A stretch of 45,774 nt of DNA, taken from positions 1 through 45,774 of the forward strand of contig JAHEMG010000011.1 of NCBI GenBank assembly GCA_024643755.1, read 5' to 3'. This document shows, piece by piece, positions 1 to 7,664 of this stretch. Made by a program: the position numbers and the translations under genes. This DNA is from Flavobacteriales bacterium. GTDB lineage: Bacteria; Bacteroidota; Bacteroidia; NS11-12g; UBA955. How positions within the stretch are numbered: position 1 is the first letter of the stretch; the number at the start of each line of letters is the position of its first letter. Below the pieces are notes generated by a model. That model was not told where the DNA came from. It did not search any database and saw only the letters and a list, made by a program, of their open reading frames with translations.

Positions 1-2
1 TG

Positions 3-584
3 AATCAGGATAGCAGCATCCAAAAATGGGCTTACGATAGTTTGGCCTATTTCCATTACTTCCATTTGGGCGGCAGTGGCGAGCAGGTAAGAAACCCAAA
101 AACGCCTTTGTATTATGCCGAGGCGGGCTTGAAGCAGAACCCAAAAAATACTTTTTTGCGCGAAATCAAAGCGAAGTTGTTACTGGAGCAGGGCAAGGAT
201 ACCGCATCGATGGTGATGTTCAGGGACTTGTACGATGAAACCAAGGACCAGACCTATTGGTGGGATATGTGTTTTGTAGAAATGGCCAGAGGCAATGTGA
301 TGGGTTGCGATTCGATGGTAACCTTGGCGCTGGCAGATCCCAAAGTGGGCGATAAAAAGGTTCGCATGGAACACATCGCTGCGGGTGTTGCAGAATCGGT
401 GAATGCCAAAGCGGCTTTTATTTATTTACAGGCGTTGATGCTGCGTGGTGCGGGCGATATTATGGCCTCAGCCAACGCGTTGGAAGCCGCCTTGAAGGAG
501 GATAAAAACTTCTATGCTGCGAAGCAAAGTGTGCTTGATTTACAGAGAATGTACGCCCAACAACAAAACAGAGGCGGAAGATAA
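3..584 (+). CDS. C-terminal part of a TPR-like protein (truncated by the window edge)
   Basis: The reading frame is open from base 3 with no start, so the gene begins upstream of the window and about 193 residues are seen. The visible part is helical and Ala/Leu-rich with TPR-like spacing (pattern YAEAGLKQNPKN, later ASANALEAALKEDKNFYAAK), ending in a Gln/Arg-rich tail. It has no catalytic motif and no lipobox or sorting domain at the C-terminus. It converges directly on the next gene, with the two stop codons abutting at 584/585. I do not recognise a specific family. TPR solenoids usually mediate protein-protein contacts; any role here is unknown. A TTG at 42 could be mistaken for a start, but codons upstream of it continue the same protein pattern. 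Confidence 0.6.
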   Translation, partial: NQDSSIQKWAYDSLAYFHYFHLGGSGEQVRNPKTPLYYAEAGLKQNPKNTFLREIKAKLLLEQGKDTASMVMFRDLYDETKDQTYWWDMCFVEMARGNVMGCDSMVTLALADPKVGDKKVRMEHIAAGVAESVNAKAAFIYLQALMLRGAGDIMASANALEAALKEDKNFYAAKQSVLDLQRMYAQQQNRGGR

Positions 585-1052
585 TTACTCTTCCACCAAA
601 ACCCGTTTGAGGGTAAACTCGTCCTTCAGCACGTGGTAGGCCATTTCGCTGTAGTACATCAACCCGTCAATCACATGGGTTAAATCGGCAGGTTGGAAGC
701 TCTTTCCTGGAACTCGGAAAATGAGGGCAACCACATTGTCTTTGGCGTTATAGGTGAACTTTCCGTAGAGCAAGTTGAGGTTAACGGTGAGTAACTCCTC
801 CAAGAAGGCCTCGCGCTGCAATGTAGGTGCATAGCAAAATGGGATGGTCAATTGAAAGGTGGTGGTGTCCTCTTCAAAGATGAAGTAATTCCAGGGCGAT
901 TTTTGCTCCGCCGACCAAGCATCCAAATAAATGGGGGTCTCGTTGCGCATCAACAACCACTGTCCTTGTTCCTCACCCCTTGCCTGTGCTGGGTCAACAC
1001 CCAAATCGTGGATGGCCTTTTCTACCGAGTGAACCAAATCATTCAATTCCAT
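585..1052 (-). CDS. YbjN-like / secretion-chaperone-fold small protein
   Basis: A 155-residue acidic protein starting MELNDLVHSVEKAIHDLG. The middle (WLLMRNETPIYLDAW, then a beta-rich stretch ending IPFCYAPT) and the C-terminal helices (EAFLEELLTVNLNLLYGKF) resemble the YbjN/type III chaperone-like fold, in which an N-terminal helix, a beta sheet and a helix form a dimeric binding module. This is recognition by pattern only. A longer frame to 1214 exists, but it runs through the start of the divergent amylase gene and its extra N-terminus looks like translated promoter DNA, so the ATG at 1052 is preferred. No signal peptide, so probably cytoplasmic. The function is unknown. Confidence 0.5.
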   Translation of the reverse strand: MELNDLVHSVEKAIHDLGVDPAQARGEEQGQWLLMRNETPIYLDAWSAEQKSPWNYFIFEEDTTTFQLTIPFCYAPTLQREAFLEELLTVNLNLLYGKFTYNAKDNVVALIFRVPGKSFQPADLTHVIDGLMYYSEMAYHVLKDEFTLKRVLVEE

Positions 1053-1137
1053 GTCGCAAAGTTCTGCATTATCCTCCGTACCGCCATTTTGAATTCCGAG
1101 AAATTTATCGGTATCTTGCGTTTTTATCACTAAGTGT

Positions 1138-2643
1138 ATGTTTGACACCAATACAAAAAGCCCTTTTACATTGCGCGCATTGTCGCTTCTTTCCGGCATC
1201 GCCATGTTCACCACATCCTGCGGGTTGTTTCACAAAAATGCTGAGGTTGAATTTGAAGTAGCGATGCCCTCAGAGGAACCCATCGCTATGCAAGCCGATG
1301 CGATGGTTGATGCTTCGTCGTTAGCCCCCGTTTTTGAAGATAGCAAACCCACCGTAGATTGGATGAAAAACAGCGTGGTTTATGAGGTGAATACCCGACA
1401 ATTTAATGCCGGCGGAACCTTCAATTCCTTCGCCCCAGAAATTCCCCGACTCAAAAACTTGGGCGTGGATGTGCTTTGGTTTATGCCGATTTATCCCATC
1501 GGACAACTCAACCGCAAAGGCGGATTGGGCAGTTATTATAGCATCAAAAACTATCACGGTGTGAACCCCGAGTTTGGGAACCTCCAAGATTTCAAAAATG
1601 TGGTGAACGCCGCCCATGCACAAGGCATGAAGGTGATTTTGGATTGGGTGGGCAACCACACCGCTTGGGATCATCCTTGGGTCACCGAACACCCCGATTG
1701 GTATGTGCACGACTCCACCGGTAAAATCGTTACGCCTTGGGATTGGACCGATGTGGCCCAGCTCAATTTCAAAAACACAGAGCTGAGAAAAGCCATGATC
1801 GCCGAAATGAAATTTTGGGTGAAAGAGTGCAACATCGATGGATTCCGTTGCGATGTGGCCTTTTTGGTACCCCGCAGTTTTTGGGAAGAAGCCCGCATCG
1901 AACTGGAAAATGAGAAACCCTTGTTCATGTTGGCTGAAATGGAAAACAACAAAGACATCGACCCAAATCCCCCCGGATACATGGAAAAAGCGTTTGATGC
2001 CTACTACGGTTGGACCTTACACTCGGCTTCTGCCGATTGCGCCAAAGGGAAAATTACGGGCAGAGAGTTTGTCAATAAGTTCACTGAGGCCCGCGCCATG
2101 TTCCCCGCCAAAGCGATGATGATGAGCTTCTTATCCAACCACGACGAAAACACTTGGAACGGAACCATCGAAGAAAAATACGCCGATAAATGGCAGGTTT
2201 TCAGCGTGCTGAACTATACCTTACAAAACAGCTTACCCCTGATATACAATGGCGAAGAAGCCAATAATACCAAGCGATTGCTGTTCTTCGAAAAAGATCC
2301 CATCACCTCATGGGCCGATTCATCACGCTATGCGTGGTATCGCAAAATGAATCACCTGAAACACACCCACCCTGCCTTGCAAAACGGCGATTGGGGTGCC
2401 AAAGAAGAGGTGTTGAAAGTGACGGGTGGTAATGAAAATGTGTATGCATTCAAACGCAGCAAGAACGGACAAACGGTGACGGTGATTGTGAATTTGGACA
2501 ACAACCAACAGTGGATTCAGGCAGTGGGTGATCGTGTACTTACCGGCGCTGAAAAGACCTTCGTTGCCTCACCCGTGAATATCAAGCACATCGGACAGGG
2601 TATGCCGCTTGCACCATGGGGTTATGTGGTGATTGTCGAATAG
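1138..2643 (+). CDS. GH13 alpha-amylase-type lipoprotein
   Basis: A 501-residue starch or maltodextrin hydrolase of glycoside hydrolase family 13. Residues 1-28 form a lipoprotein signal peptide with lipobox FTTSC (Cys28), so the enzyme is membrane anchored. The TIM barrel starts near residue 80. The family motifs are intact: strand beta3 ILDWVGNHT (167-175), nucleophile Asp239 in DGFRCD, general acid Glu267 in LAE, and transition-state Asp336 in SNHDE. The C-terminal beta domain (about 410-501) is normal. The MFS transporter follows 38 bp downstream on the same strand, consistent with extracellular cleavage followed by import of maltose or maltodextrin. Divergent from the YbjN-like gene across 85 bp. 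Exact substrate cannot be read from sequence. Confidence 0.9.
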   Translation: MFDTNTKSPFTLRALSLLSGIAMFTTSCGLFHKNAEVEFEVAMPSEEPIAMQADAMVDASSLAPVFEDSKPTVDWMKNSVVYEVNTRQFNAGGTFNSFAPEIPRLKNLGVDVLWFMPIYPIGQLNRKGGLGSYYSIKNYHGVNPEFGNLQDFKNVVNAAHAQGMKVILDWVGNHTAWDHPWVTEHPDWYVHDSTGKIVTPWDWTDVAQLNFKNTELRKAMIAEMKFWVKECNIDGFRCDVAFLVPRSFWEEARIELENEKPLFMLAEMENNKDIDPNPPGYMEKAFDAYYGWTLHSASADCAKGKITGREFVNKFTEARAMFPAKAMMMSFLSNHDENTWNGTIEEKYADKWQVFSVLNYTLQNSLPLIYNGEEANNTKRLLFFEKDPITSWADSSRYAWYRKMNHLKHTHPALQNGDWGAKEEVLKVTGGNENVYAFKRSKNGQTVTVIVNLDNNQQWIQAVGDRVLTGAEKTFVASPVNIKHIGQGMPLAPWGYVVIVE

Positions 2644-2647
2644 TATC

Positions 2648-2668
2648 ATATTGCAATATCACAATATT
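2648..2668. promoter_or_regulatory. Nested palindromes between the amylase and transporter genes
   Basis: Bases 2648-2659 (ATATTGCAATAT) are a perfect 12-bp palindrome. The second half also pairs with the next bases: AATAT at 2655-2659 and ATATT at 2664-2668 are inverted around CACA. The element fills most of the 38-bp gap between the amylase stop and the transporter ATG. It could be an operator, an mRNA processing or stability hairpin, or chance in AT-rich spacer. Confidence 0.3.
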
Positions 2669-2681
2669 AAAAACCTTTAAC

Positions 2682-4025
2682 ATGAGCACCAAAAAACTCT
2701 CTTTCTGGCAAATTTGGAACATGAGCTTCGGCTTTTTGGGTATCCAATTTGGCTTTGCACTGCAAGGTGGAAATATGTCGCGCATCTTCCAAACCCTCGG
2801 CGCCACCGAAGACAGCATCCCCATGCTATGGATTGCCGCTCCGCTTACCGGTTTGATCGTGCAGCCCATCATTGGCTACCTCAGCGATAGAACTTGGCAC
2901 CCCAAATTGGGCCGTCGCCGTCCCTATTTTCTGCTTGGTGCGGTATTGAGTTCACTCGCCTTGTTTTTTGTCCCTTACTCCAGCACCCTGTGGATGGCAG
3001 CCGGTTTCTTGTGGATTATGGACGCTTCCATCAACATTTCCATGGAGCCCTTCCGCGCCTTGGTGGCCGATAAACTCCCCGATTCGCAGCGTTCCTATGG
3101 CTTTGTGGTGCAGACCCTCATCATTGGCGTGGGTACTTGGGTGGCTTCAAACTTGCCCTGGTTCATGAGTTATTTGGGGGTGTCTGACAAAGCGCCTGAA
3201 GGACATGTCCCTGACTCCGTCATTTGGTCCTTCGCCATTGGCGCCACAGTATTCATGGCGTCTATTTTGTGGTCGGTTTTCACCACCACCGAAGAGCCAC
3301 CGGCCGACATAGAAGCCTTCCGCAAGCAAAATTCTCAGAGCAGTGGCTTATTCAATGGCATCATCGCAATCGCCCACAACTTTAAATCTATGCCCTCGGT
3401 AATGTGGAAGTTGGGCGTGGTACAGTTTTTCAGTTGGTTTGCTTTCTTTACGATGTGGTCTTTTGCCACACCTGCACTCACCGAGCACGTATACCACGCT
3501 GCGATGCCACAACATGGCGATGCCAATTTCGATGCCAAAAACGAGGCCTTCAACCAAGCCGCCAACATCATCGGCAGCTCCATGGGTATGTATGGTTTGA
3601 GTTCGATGGCGTTTGCCCTCCTCCTCACATTGATCACCGCCAAAAATGGCATCAACCGCAGGCTCATTCACATGCTTTCATTGCTCGCGGGTGGATTGGG
3701 CTTCTTGCTCATGATCACTGCCAACCAAGCCAACGATGGGATCCTCAATTTGGCGTTTGCTTTAATCGGTATTTCTTGGGGTAGCATTCTTTCCATGCCC
3801 TATGCGATTTTGTCGAGTTCTGTCAAGCCGGAAAAAATGGGCGTCTCCATGGGAATCTTCAACATGTTTATCGTCATTCCACAGATTGTAGCGGCTCTGG
3901 GCGGCATCAACTGGGCCTACAAAACCTTCCTGGGTACTGAGATCATCAACACCATGGTACTGGCCGGAATTGCCTTGATTTTGGGTGCGCTGAGCACCTT
4001 CATGTTGCCCAAGCAACAGGGTTAA
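2682..4025 (+). CDS. MFS sugar transporter, SLC45/maltose-permease type
   Basis: A 447-residue inner-membrane protein with about 12 hydrophobic segments. The N-terminus (FWQIWNMSFGFLGIQFGFAL) and the loop between helices 2 and 3 (DRTWHPKLGRRRPYF, near residues 88-102) carry the RxGRRRP signature of the SLC45/GPH-like sucrose-maltose proton symporters common in Bacteroidota next to GH13 genes. ATG at 2682 was chosen because the upstream in-frame codons lie in the intergenic palindrome and give no plausible N-terminus. Same strand as the amylase and 38 bp away, so probably co-transcribed. Likely role: uptake of maltose or short maltodextrins. The convergent neighbour begins 57 bp on, and no strong terminator is visible between them. 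Confidence 0.88.
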   Translation: MSTKKLSFWQIWNMSFGFLGIQFGFALQGGNMSRIFQTLGATEDSIPMLWIAAPLTGLIVQPIIGYLSDRTWHPKLGRRRPYFLLGAVLSSLALFFVPYSSTLWMAAGFLWIMDASINISMEPFRALVADKLPDSQRSYGFVVQTLIIGVGTWVASNLPWFMSYLGVSDKAPEGHVPDSVIWSFAIGATVFMASILWSVFTTTEEPPADIEAFRKQNSQSSGLFNGIIAIAHNFKSMPSVMWKLGVVQFFSWFAFFTMWSFATPALTEHVYHAAMPQHGDANFDAKNEAFNQAANIIGSSMGMYGLSSMAFALLLTLITAKNGINRRLIHMLSLLAGGLGFLLMITANQANDGILNLAFALIGISWGSILSMPYAILSSSVKPEKMGVSMGIFNMFIVIPQIVAALGGINWAYKTFLGTEIINTMVLAGIALILGALSTFMLPKQQG

Positions 4026-4082
4026 ACCACCGCTAATCTTGTTGATTACCTAGCTATTCAGAGAAATTCATGAGTCGGCAAC

Positions 4083-5066
4083 TCACTTCAATTTCTTAGA
4101 CAATTTCAGCATTTCATCGGCCAACTCCCGGTACTGCGCGTCTTTGCTCTTTTTGAGCAGCTTGTAATACTTCTGTGCCTGCGACTTGTTCTGCAACTGA
4201 AAATGGCTGTATCCGAGGTTTGCCAATACGATATCGTCGTGCGAATTCAGTGCATACGCCTTTTCCAAATAGGGAATCGCCTCGCTCCATCGCTTCAACA
4301 TCATGTTTGAAACCGCTAGATTCGATATACAAGGCACATTCTTCGGGTCGATCTCCAACAGCGCCAACGAAATCGGCTCAATCCAAATCAGTCCCAAAGA
4401 ATCCTGTGAATAAAACAACTTCGCGATATAATCCTGACAGGTAGAGAACAAAAACTGTTTGCCATCCTGCAATTCCACGCCCTTGCTCCACTGCCACTGA
4501 AAATCATTATCCACTGACTTTTCAATGGCCTGCAGAATCGTTATACTGAAGGAATCGTGCTGATGCAACAACCCAAACAAATGCACTTTGCCGAACAACA
4601 AATCCAACCTGCGGGGAAAGCGAGCGATGCCTTTGTTCAGCCAATATCTGCTATTCGCCGATAGTTCATCGTCCATGCTGGGCATTGAGTACATGTAGCC
4701 AACAGTTTTTCCCAACGAATCTTGCAACGTATAGGCCTCCTGACCGTTGTTGGGCGGGGTGGTCGACATCTGAATCACCTCCTTTTGGGCCAAGTTCAAG
4801 TAATAATTGGCTTGACAAACATAATACTCAGGGTCTTGCTGTCCGATACCCGACCACTGTGCCAAAAACTTCCGCTGTGCTGCGGTATCCTTGCTGCGCA
4901 ACAATCTCAAAAAGGCGGTGTATTCCTCACTAACGTTTGTTGATTTAGACTCGCCCAACCCTTCGGTTAAACCTGCATCTCCCTGAGTTCGGTTGGCTTG
5001 CGCATGGACAGAATGAACCATGAACAGCAGGGCCATCGCCCAAAAAACCTTGAAACTATTTTTCAT
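4083..5066 (-). CDS. Secreted TPR-repeat protein, coupled to the permease
   Basis: A 327-residue protein with a clear signal peptide (MKNSFKVFWAMALLFMVHSVHAQ, cleavage after about residue 22), predicted periplasmic. The C-terminal third carries TPR-like helices (SEAIPYLEKAYALN; DDIVLANLGYSHFQLQNKSQAQKYY). The middle is not recognisable. Its ATG overlaps the stop of the upstream permease gene as ATGA (5063-5066), so translation is probably coupled and the two are in one operon. No enzymatic motif. Function unknown; TPR proteins of this kind usually act as scaffolds. Confidence 0.7.
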   Translation of the reverse strand: MKNSFKVFWAMALLFMVHSVHAQANRTQGDAGLTEGLGESKSTNVSEEYTAFLRLLRSKDTAAQRKFLAQWSGIGQQDPEYYVCQANYYLNLAQKEVIQMSTTPPNNGQEAYTLQDSLGKTVGYMYSMPSMDDELSANSRYWLNKGIARFPRRLDLLFGKVHLFGLLHQHDSFSITILQAIEKSVDNDFQWQWSKGVELQDGKQFLFSTCQDYIAKLFYSQDSLGLIWIEPISLALLEIDPKNVPCISNLAVSNMMLKRWSEAIPYLEKAYALNSHDDIVLANLGYSHFQLQNKSQAQKYYKLLKKSKDAQYRELADEMLKLSKKLK

Positions 5067-6403
5067 TTGCGTTTGCTTAGCAGGTAAAAGACAAATCCCA
5101 CAGCTGCGGTAGACAGTCCGTATAGACTCTCAGTGGGTTTATCGTTCACAAAAAACATCGCCACGGCACCGGTGGTCAACAAAAACAAAATGGGGGTAAC
5201 AGGGTATCCCCAAGCGCGATATCCATCGGGTTTGCCTTCGCGGAATCGCAGAATCATCATGCCCAAAACGGTGAGCATCGTAAACAAACTCAAGGTGAAT
5301 GCGATGTAATAAATGAGCTGCGGAAAGTCCATCACGAACAACAAAATCAACGATACCACCCACTGCACCACGATCGCCCTGCGCGGATTGCCATCGGCTT
5401 CGCGTTTGGATAGGCCCTGCATGCTGGGAATGGTTTCAAACATCTTGGCCAATACTCTCGGACCGGTGAACACCATGGAACTGATGGTTGAGACCAGGAG
5501 CAAGCTGATGATACCGCCCATGAGTTTGCCAATGTTGCTGCCCAAAAGCGCTTCTGCGGCCACCAAACCCACTTCTTTCACACCCACCAAATTGTGGACA
5601 GCGGTGGATTTCATCAAAACCATGTTTAGCAGTACGTAGAGGCCGGTTACGGTGAGGGTGCCCATGAGAATGCTGCGCGATAGGTTGCGATTGGGATTTT
5701 CGATGGACCCAGCGATGTAGGTACTGGCATTCCAACCACTGTAGGCGAAACTCACCCAAATCAGACTTGTCGCAAAAGCAGGCGTGATCAAGTTGCCTAG
5801 GCCCAGCCAACCATCAGAAGCAGCCTTGCCATCGCCAAAAATCTCTTTCCAAGATTGCGCAGAGGGCAAAAAATCAACCGGTTGCTGTCCGATCGCAAAC
5901 CCCGCACCAATGAACAACAAAATCATCGACACTTTGAGCACGGTAGATCCCTTTTGAAAATCGATGCCGAGGCGGGCATTCCACCAGTGGATGATGCTGA
6001 TGAGGGTAATGATGATAATGGCCAAAGCGGTTTCATTGACGCCCGGCCACACGCCATGCACATAGGCACCCAGGGCGATGGAGGCCCCGGCGATGGGCGC
6101 GGCAAATCCAACGGTTGAGCTTACAAAACCCGCCACAAAACCCAAGGCAGGGTGATAGATTTTCGACAAAAAATAGTATTCGCCACCATCTTCTGGCAAG
6201 CGCGTAGCGAGTTCGGCATAGCAAAAAGCACCACAAAGGGCCAGCAATCCACCCACCAACCAAATCATCACAATACCAAAACCGGATTGGATGTCGAACA
6301 GTTGATACCCCAAACTGGTAAATACCCCTGTACCTATCATGTTGGCTACCACGATACTGGTGGCACCAAATAAATCTACATTGCGCTGTTTTGAACCGCT
6401 CAT
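5063..6403 (-). CDS. APC-superfamily amino acid permease
   Basis: A 446-residue polytopic protein with about 12 membrane helices. The first helix contains the APC substrate-binding signature (VVANMIGTGVFTSLGY, with the unwound GTGVF). The rest follows the family (ELATRLPEDGGEYYFLSKIYHP; WNARLGIDFQKGS). It probably imports an amino acid by proton or sodium coupling or exchange. ATG at 6403 (MSGSKQRNVDLFG) is chosen over a longer frame to 6694 that would run into the divergent ACMSD gene. Upstream on this strand a near-match -7 element, TATTTTCG, lies at 6422-6429; the same TATTTTCGCTT string also precedes the DUF2723 gene. Substrate not predictable; a tryptophan link to ACMSD would be speculation. 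Confidence 0.88.
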   Translation of the reverse strand: MSGSKQRNVDLFGATSIVVANMIGTGVFTSLGYQLFDIQSGFGIVMIWLVGGLLALCGAFCYAELATRLPEDGGEYYFLSKIYHPALGFVAGFVSSTVGFAAPIAGASIALGAYVHGVWPGVNETALAIIIITLISIIHWWNARLGIDFQKGSTVLKVSMILLFIGAGFAIGQQPVDFLPSAQSWKEIFGDGKAASDGWLGLGNLITPAFATSLIWVSFAYSGWNASTYIAGSIENPNRNLSRSILMGTLTVTGLYVLLNMVLMKSTAVHNLVGVKEVGLVAAEALLGSNIGKLMGGIISLLLVSTISSMVFTGPRVLAKMFETIPSMQGLSKREADGNPRRAIVVQWVVSLILLFVMDFPQLIYYIAFTLSLFTMLTVLGMMILRFREGKPDGYRAWGYPVTPILFLLTTGAVAMFFVNDKPTESLYGLSTAAVGFVFYLLSKRK

Positions 6404-6460
6404 TGGATGTTTGTAAAGAAGCGAAAATACGACCGAATCCGTCATTTCAGGGAATCTGTG

Positions 6461-6468
6461 TACTTTTG
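6461..6468 (+). promoter_or_regulatory. -7 promoter box (TACTTTTG) of the ACMSD gene
   Basis: Exact TAnnTTTG, followed by only four bases before the ATG at 6473. Transcription would start at or within a few bases of the start codon. No clear -33 TTTG at the expected spacing. Confidence 0.6.
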
Positions 6469-6472
6469 TCGC

Positions 6473-7498
6473 ATGCTTTCTTCCCAGAATTTTTTCACGG
6501 TCGACATCCACACCCACATCATTCCCGAAAACCTGCCCAAATGGAAGGAGAAATTTGGCTATGGCGAGTTTGTGCAATTGGAGCACCACAAGCCCTGCTG
6601 CGCGCGCATGATGATGGACGATGCCTTCTTCAGAGAAATTGAAAGTAACTGCTGGGATCCGGCGCAGCGACTCAAAGAATGCGGACATCACCACGTAGAT
6701 GTGCAGGTTATCAGCACCATTCCGGTGATGTTCAGTTATTGGGCTGAGCCAAAAGACGGGTTAGAGATTGCCAAATTTCTGAACGATCATATCGCTGATG
6801 TGTGTCACCGCTACCCCACCCGATTTGTGGGATTGGGCACATTGCCGATGCAGCACACCGATTTGGCGATCCAAGAATTGCGCAGGTGCAAAGAAATTGG
6901 CCTGAAAGGCATTCAAATTGGTTCTCACGTGAACCATATGAACCTGAACGACCCTTCCCTGTTCCCGATTTTCGAGGCGATGCAAGAGCTAGACATGGCC
7001 TTGTTCGTGCACCCTTGGTGGTATTCTGCCAATAAAAAAATGCAAAATTATTGGTTGCCTTGGTTGGTAGGCATGCCGATGGAAACTTCGCTAGCCATTT
7101 GTTCGATGATATTTGGTGGCATTTTTGAGCGATTGCCCCGCTTGCGCGTGGCTTTTGCCCATGGTGGCGGTGCTTTTCCGGCGACCATTGGAAGAATAGA
7201 ACATGGATGGCAAGCCCGTCCGGATTTGGTTGCCGTGGACAACATCCACAATCCCAAAAAGTACCTCGGACAATTTTGGTTGGATAGTTTGGTTCACGAT
7301 CCCAAAATGCTGGAAGTAGTGGTAGATTTGGTTGGACCGAACAGAATCACGTTGGGGACCGACTATCCCTTCCCGCTGGGTGAAGACAATCCAGGTGAGT
7401 TGATCCGCTTGTCGAACTACTCTGACGACATCAAAGCGATGATGCTCGGCACTTCAGCGCTGGAGTGGCTCAACATGCCGCTATCGCATTTTAAGTAA
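6473..7498 (+). CDS. 2-amino-3-carboxymuconate-6-semialdehyde decarboxylase (ACMSD)
   Basis: A 341-residue amidohydrolase-superfamily decarboxylase that turns ACMS into 2-aminomuconate semialdehyde in the kynurenine route of tryptophan breakdown, diverting it from quinolinate and NAD synthesis. The match to the animal enzyme is very strong by memory: NCWDP, TVPVMFSYW-like STIPVMFSYW, FVGLGTLPMQ, YWLPWLVGMP, AHGGGAFP, GTDYPFPLGE. Metal and active-site residues are present: His13 and His15 (DIHTH), His180 (FVHPW), His230 (AHGGG), Asp297 (GTDYP). The ATG at 6473 is chosen because it directly follows a -7 box; the longer frame from 6407 reads through the promoter. No other kynurenine-pathway gene is in the window, so partners must lie elsewhere. 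Confidence 0.93.
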   Translation: MLSSQNFFTVDIHTHIIPENLPKWKEKFGYGEFVQLEHHKPCCARMMMDDAFFREIESNCWDPAQRLKECGHHHVDVQVISTIPVMFSYWAEPKDGLEIAKFLNDHIADVCHRYPTRFVGLGTLPMQHTDLAIQELRRCKEIGLKGIQIGSHVNHMNLNDPSLFPIFEAMQELDMALFVHPWWYSANKKMQNYWLPWLVGMPMETSLAICSMIFGGIFERLPRLRVAFAHGGGAFPATIGRIEHGWQARPDLVAVDNIHNPKKYLGQFWLDSLVHDPKMLEVVVDLVGPNRITLGTDYPFPLGEDNPGELIRLSNYSDDIKAMMLGTSALEWLNMPLSHFK

Positions 7499-7586
7499 GG
7501 TACAGTTACTACTGTTGCTTCGGTAATTTCTGGCTAACTACGTTAGGTTAACCACCTAGCACTTCCAAAAGAGTGTCCTCAAACTA

Positions 7587-7617
7587 TTTGTAGCAAATTG
7601 AATTTTTTATACCTTTG
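7587..7617 (+). promoter_or_regulatory. Consensus Bacteroidota promoter of the ATPase gene (TTTG-N19-TACCTTTG)
   Basis: TTTG at 7587-7590, exactly 19 bases, then TACCTTTG at 7610-7617. This is the best full-length match to the -33/-7 consensus in the window. The ATG used is at 7665, so this gene has a leader of roughly 40 bases, unlike many others here. Confidence 0.75.
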
Positions 7618-7623
7618 TGTATA

Positions 7624-7637
7624 ATACCATTTGGTAT
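7624..7637. promoter_or_regulatory. Palindrome in the ATPase leader, possible operator
   Basis: ATACCA-TT-TGGTAT, a 14-bp inverted repeat sitting 6 bp after the -7 box, over or just after the expected transcription start. Position suits a repressor site or a 5' mRNA hairpin. The surrounding sequence is AT-rich, which raises the chance of coincidence. Confidence 0.35.
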
Positions 7638-7664
7638 AATACTAAAAAGTATAAACAACGAACC

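Noticed and set aside
1053-1214. N-terminal extension of the YbjN-like gene to 1214
   Set aside because: It overlaps the amylase start and signal peptide in antisense and looks like translated spacer.
4071-4085. Small hairpin TGAGT-CGGCA-ACTCA between the MFS and TPR genes
   Set aside because: Five-bp stem overlapping the TPR stop with no T-run; too weak to call a terminator.
6404-6694. N-terminal extension of the amino-acid permease to 6694
   Set aside because: It is antisense to the conserved ACMSD N-terminus; the internal ATG at 6403 begins the family's N-terminus.
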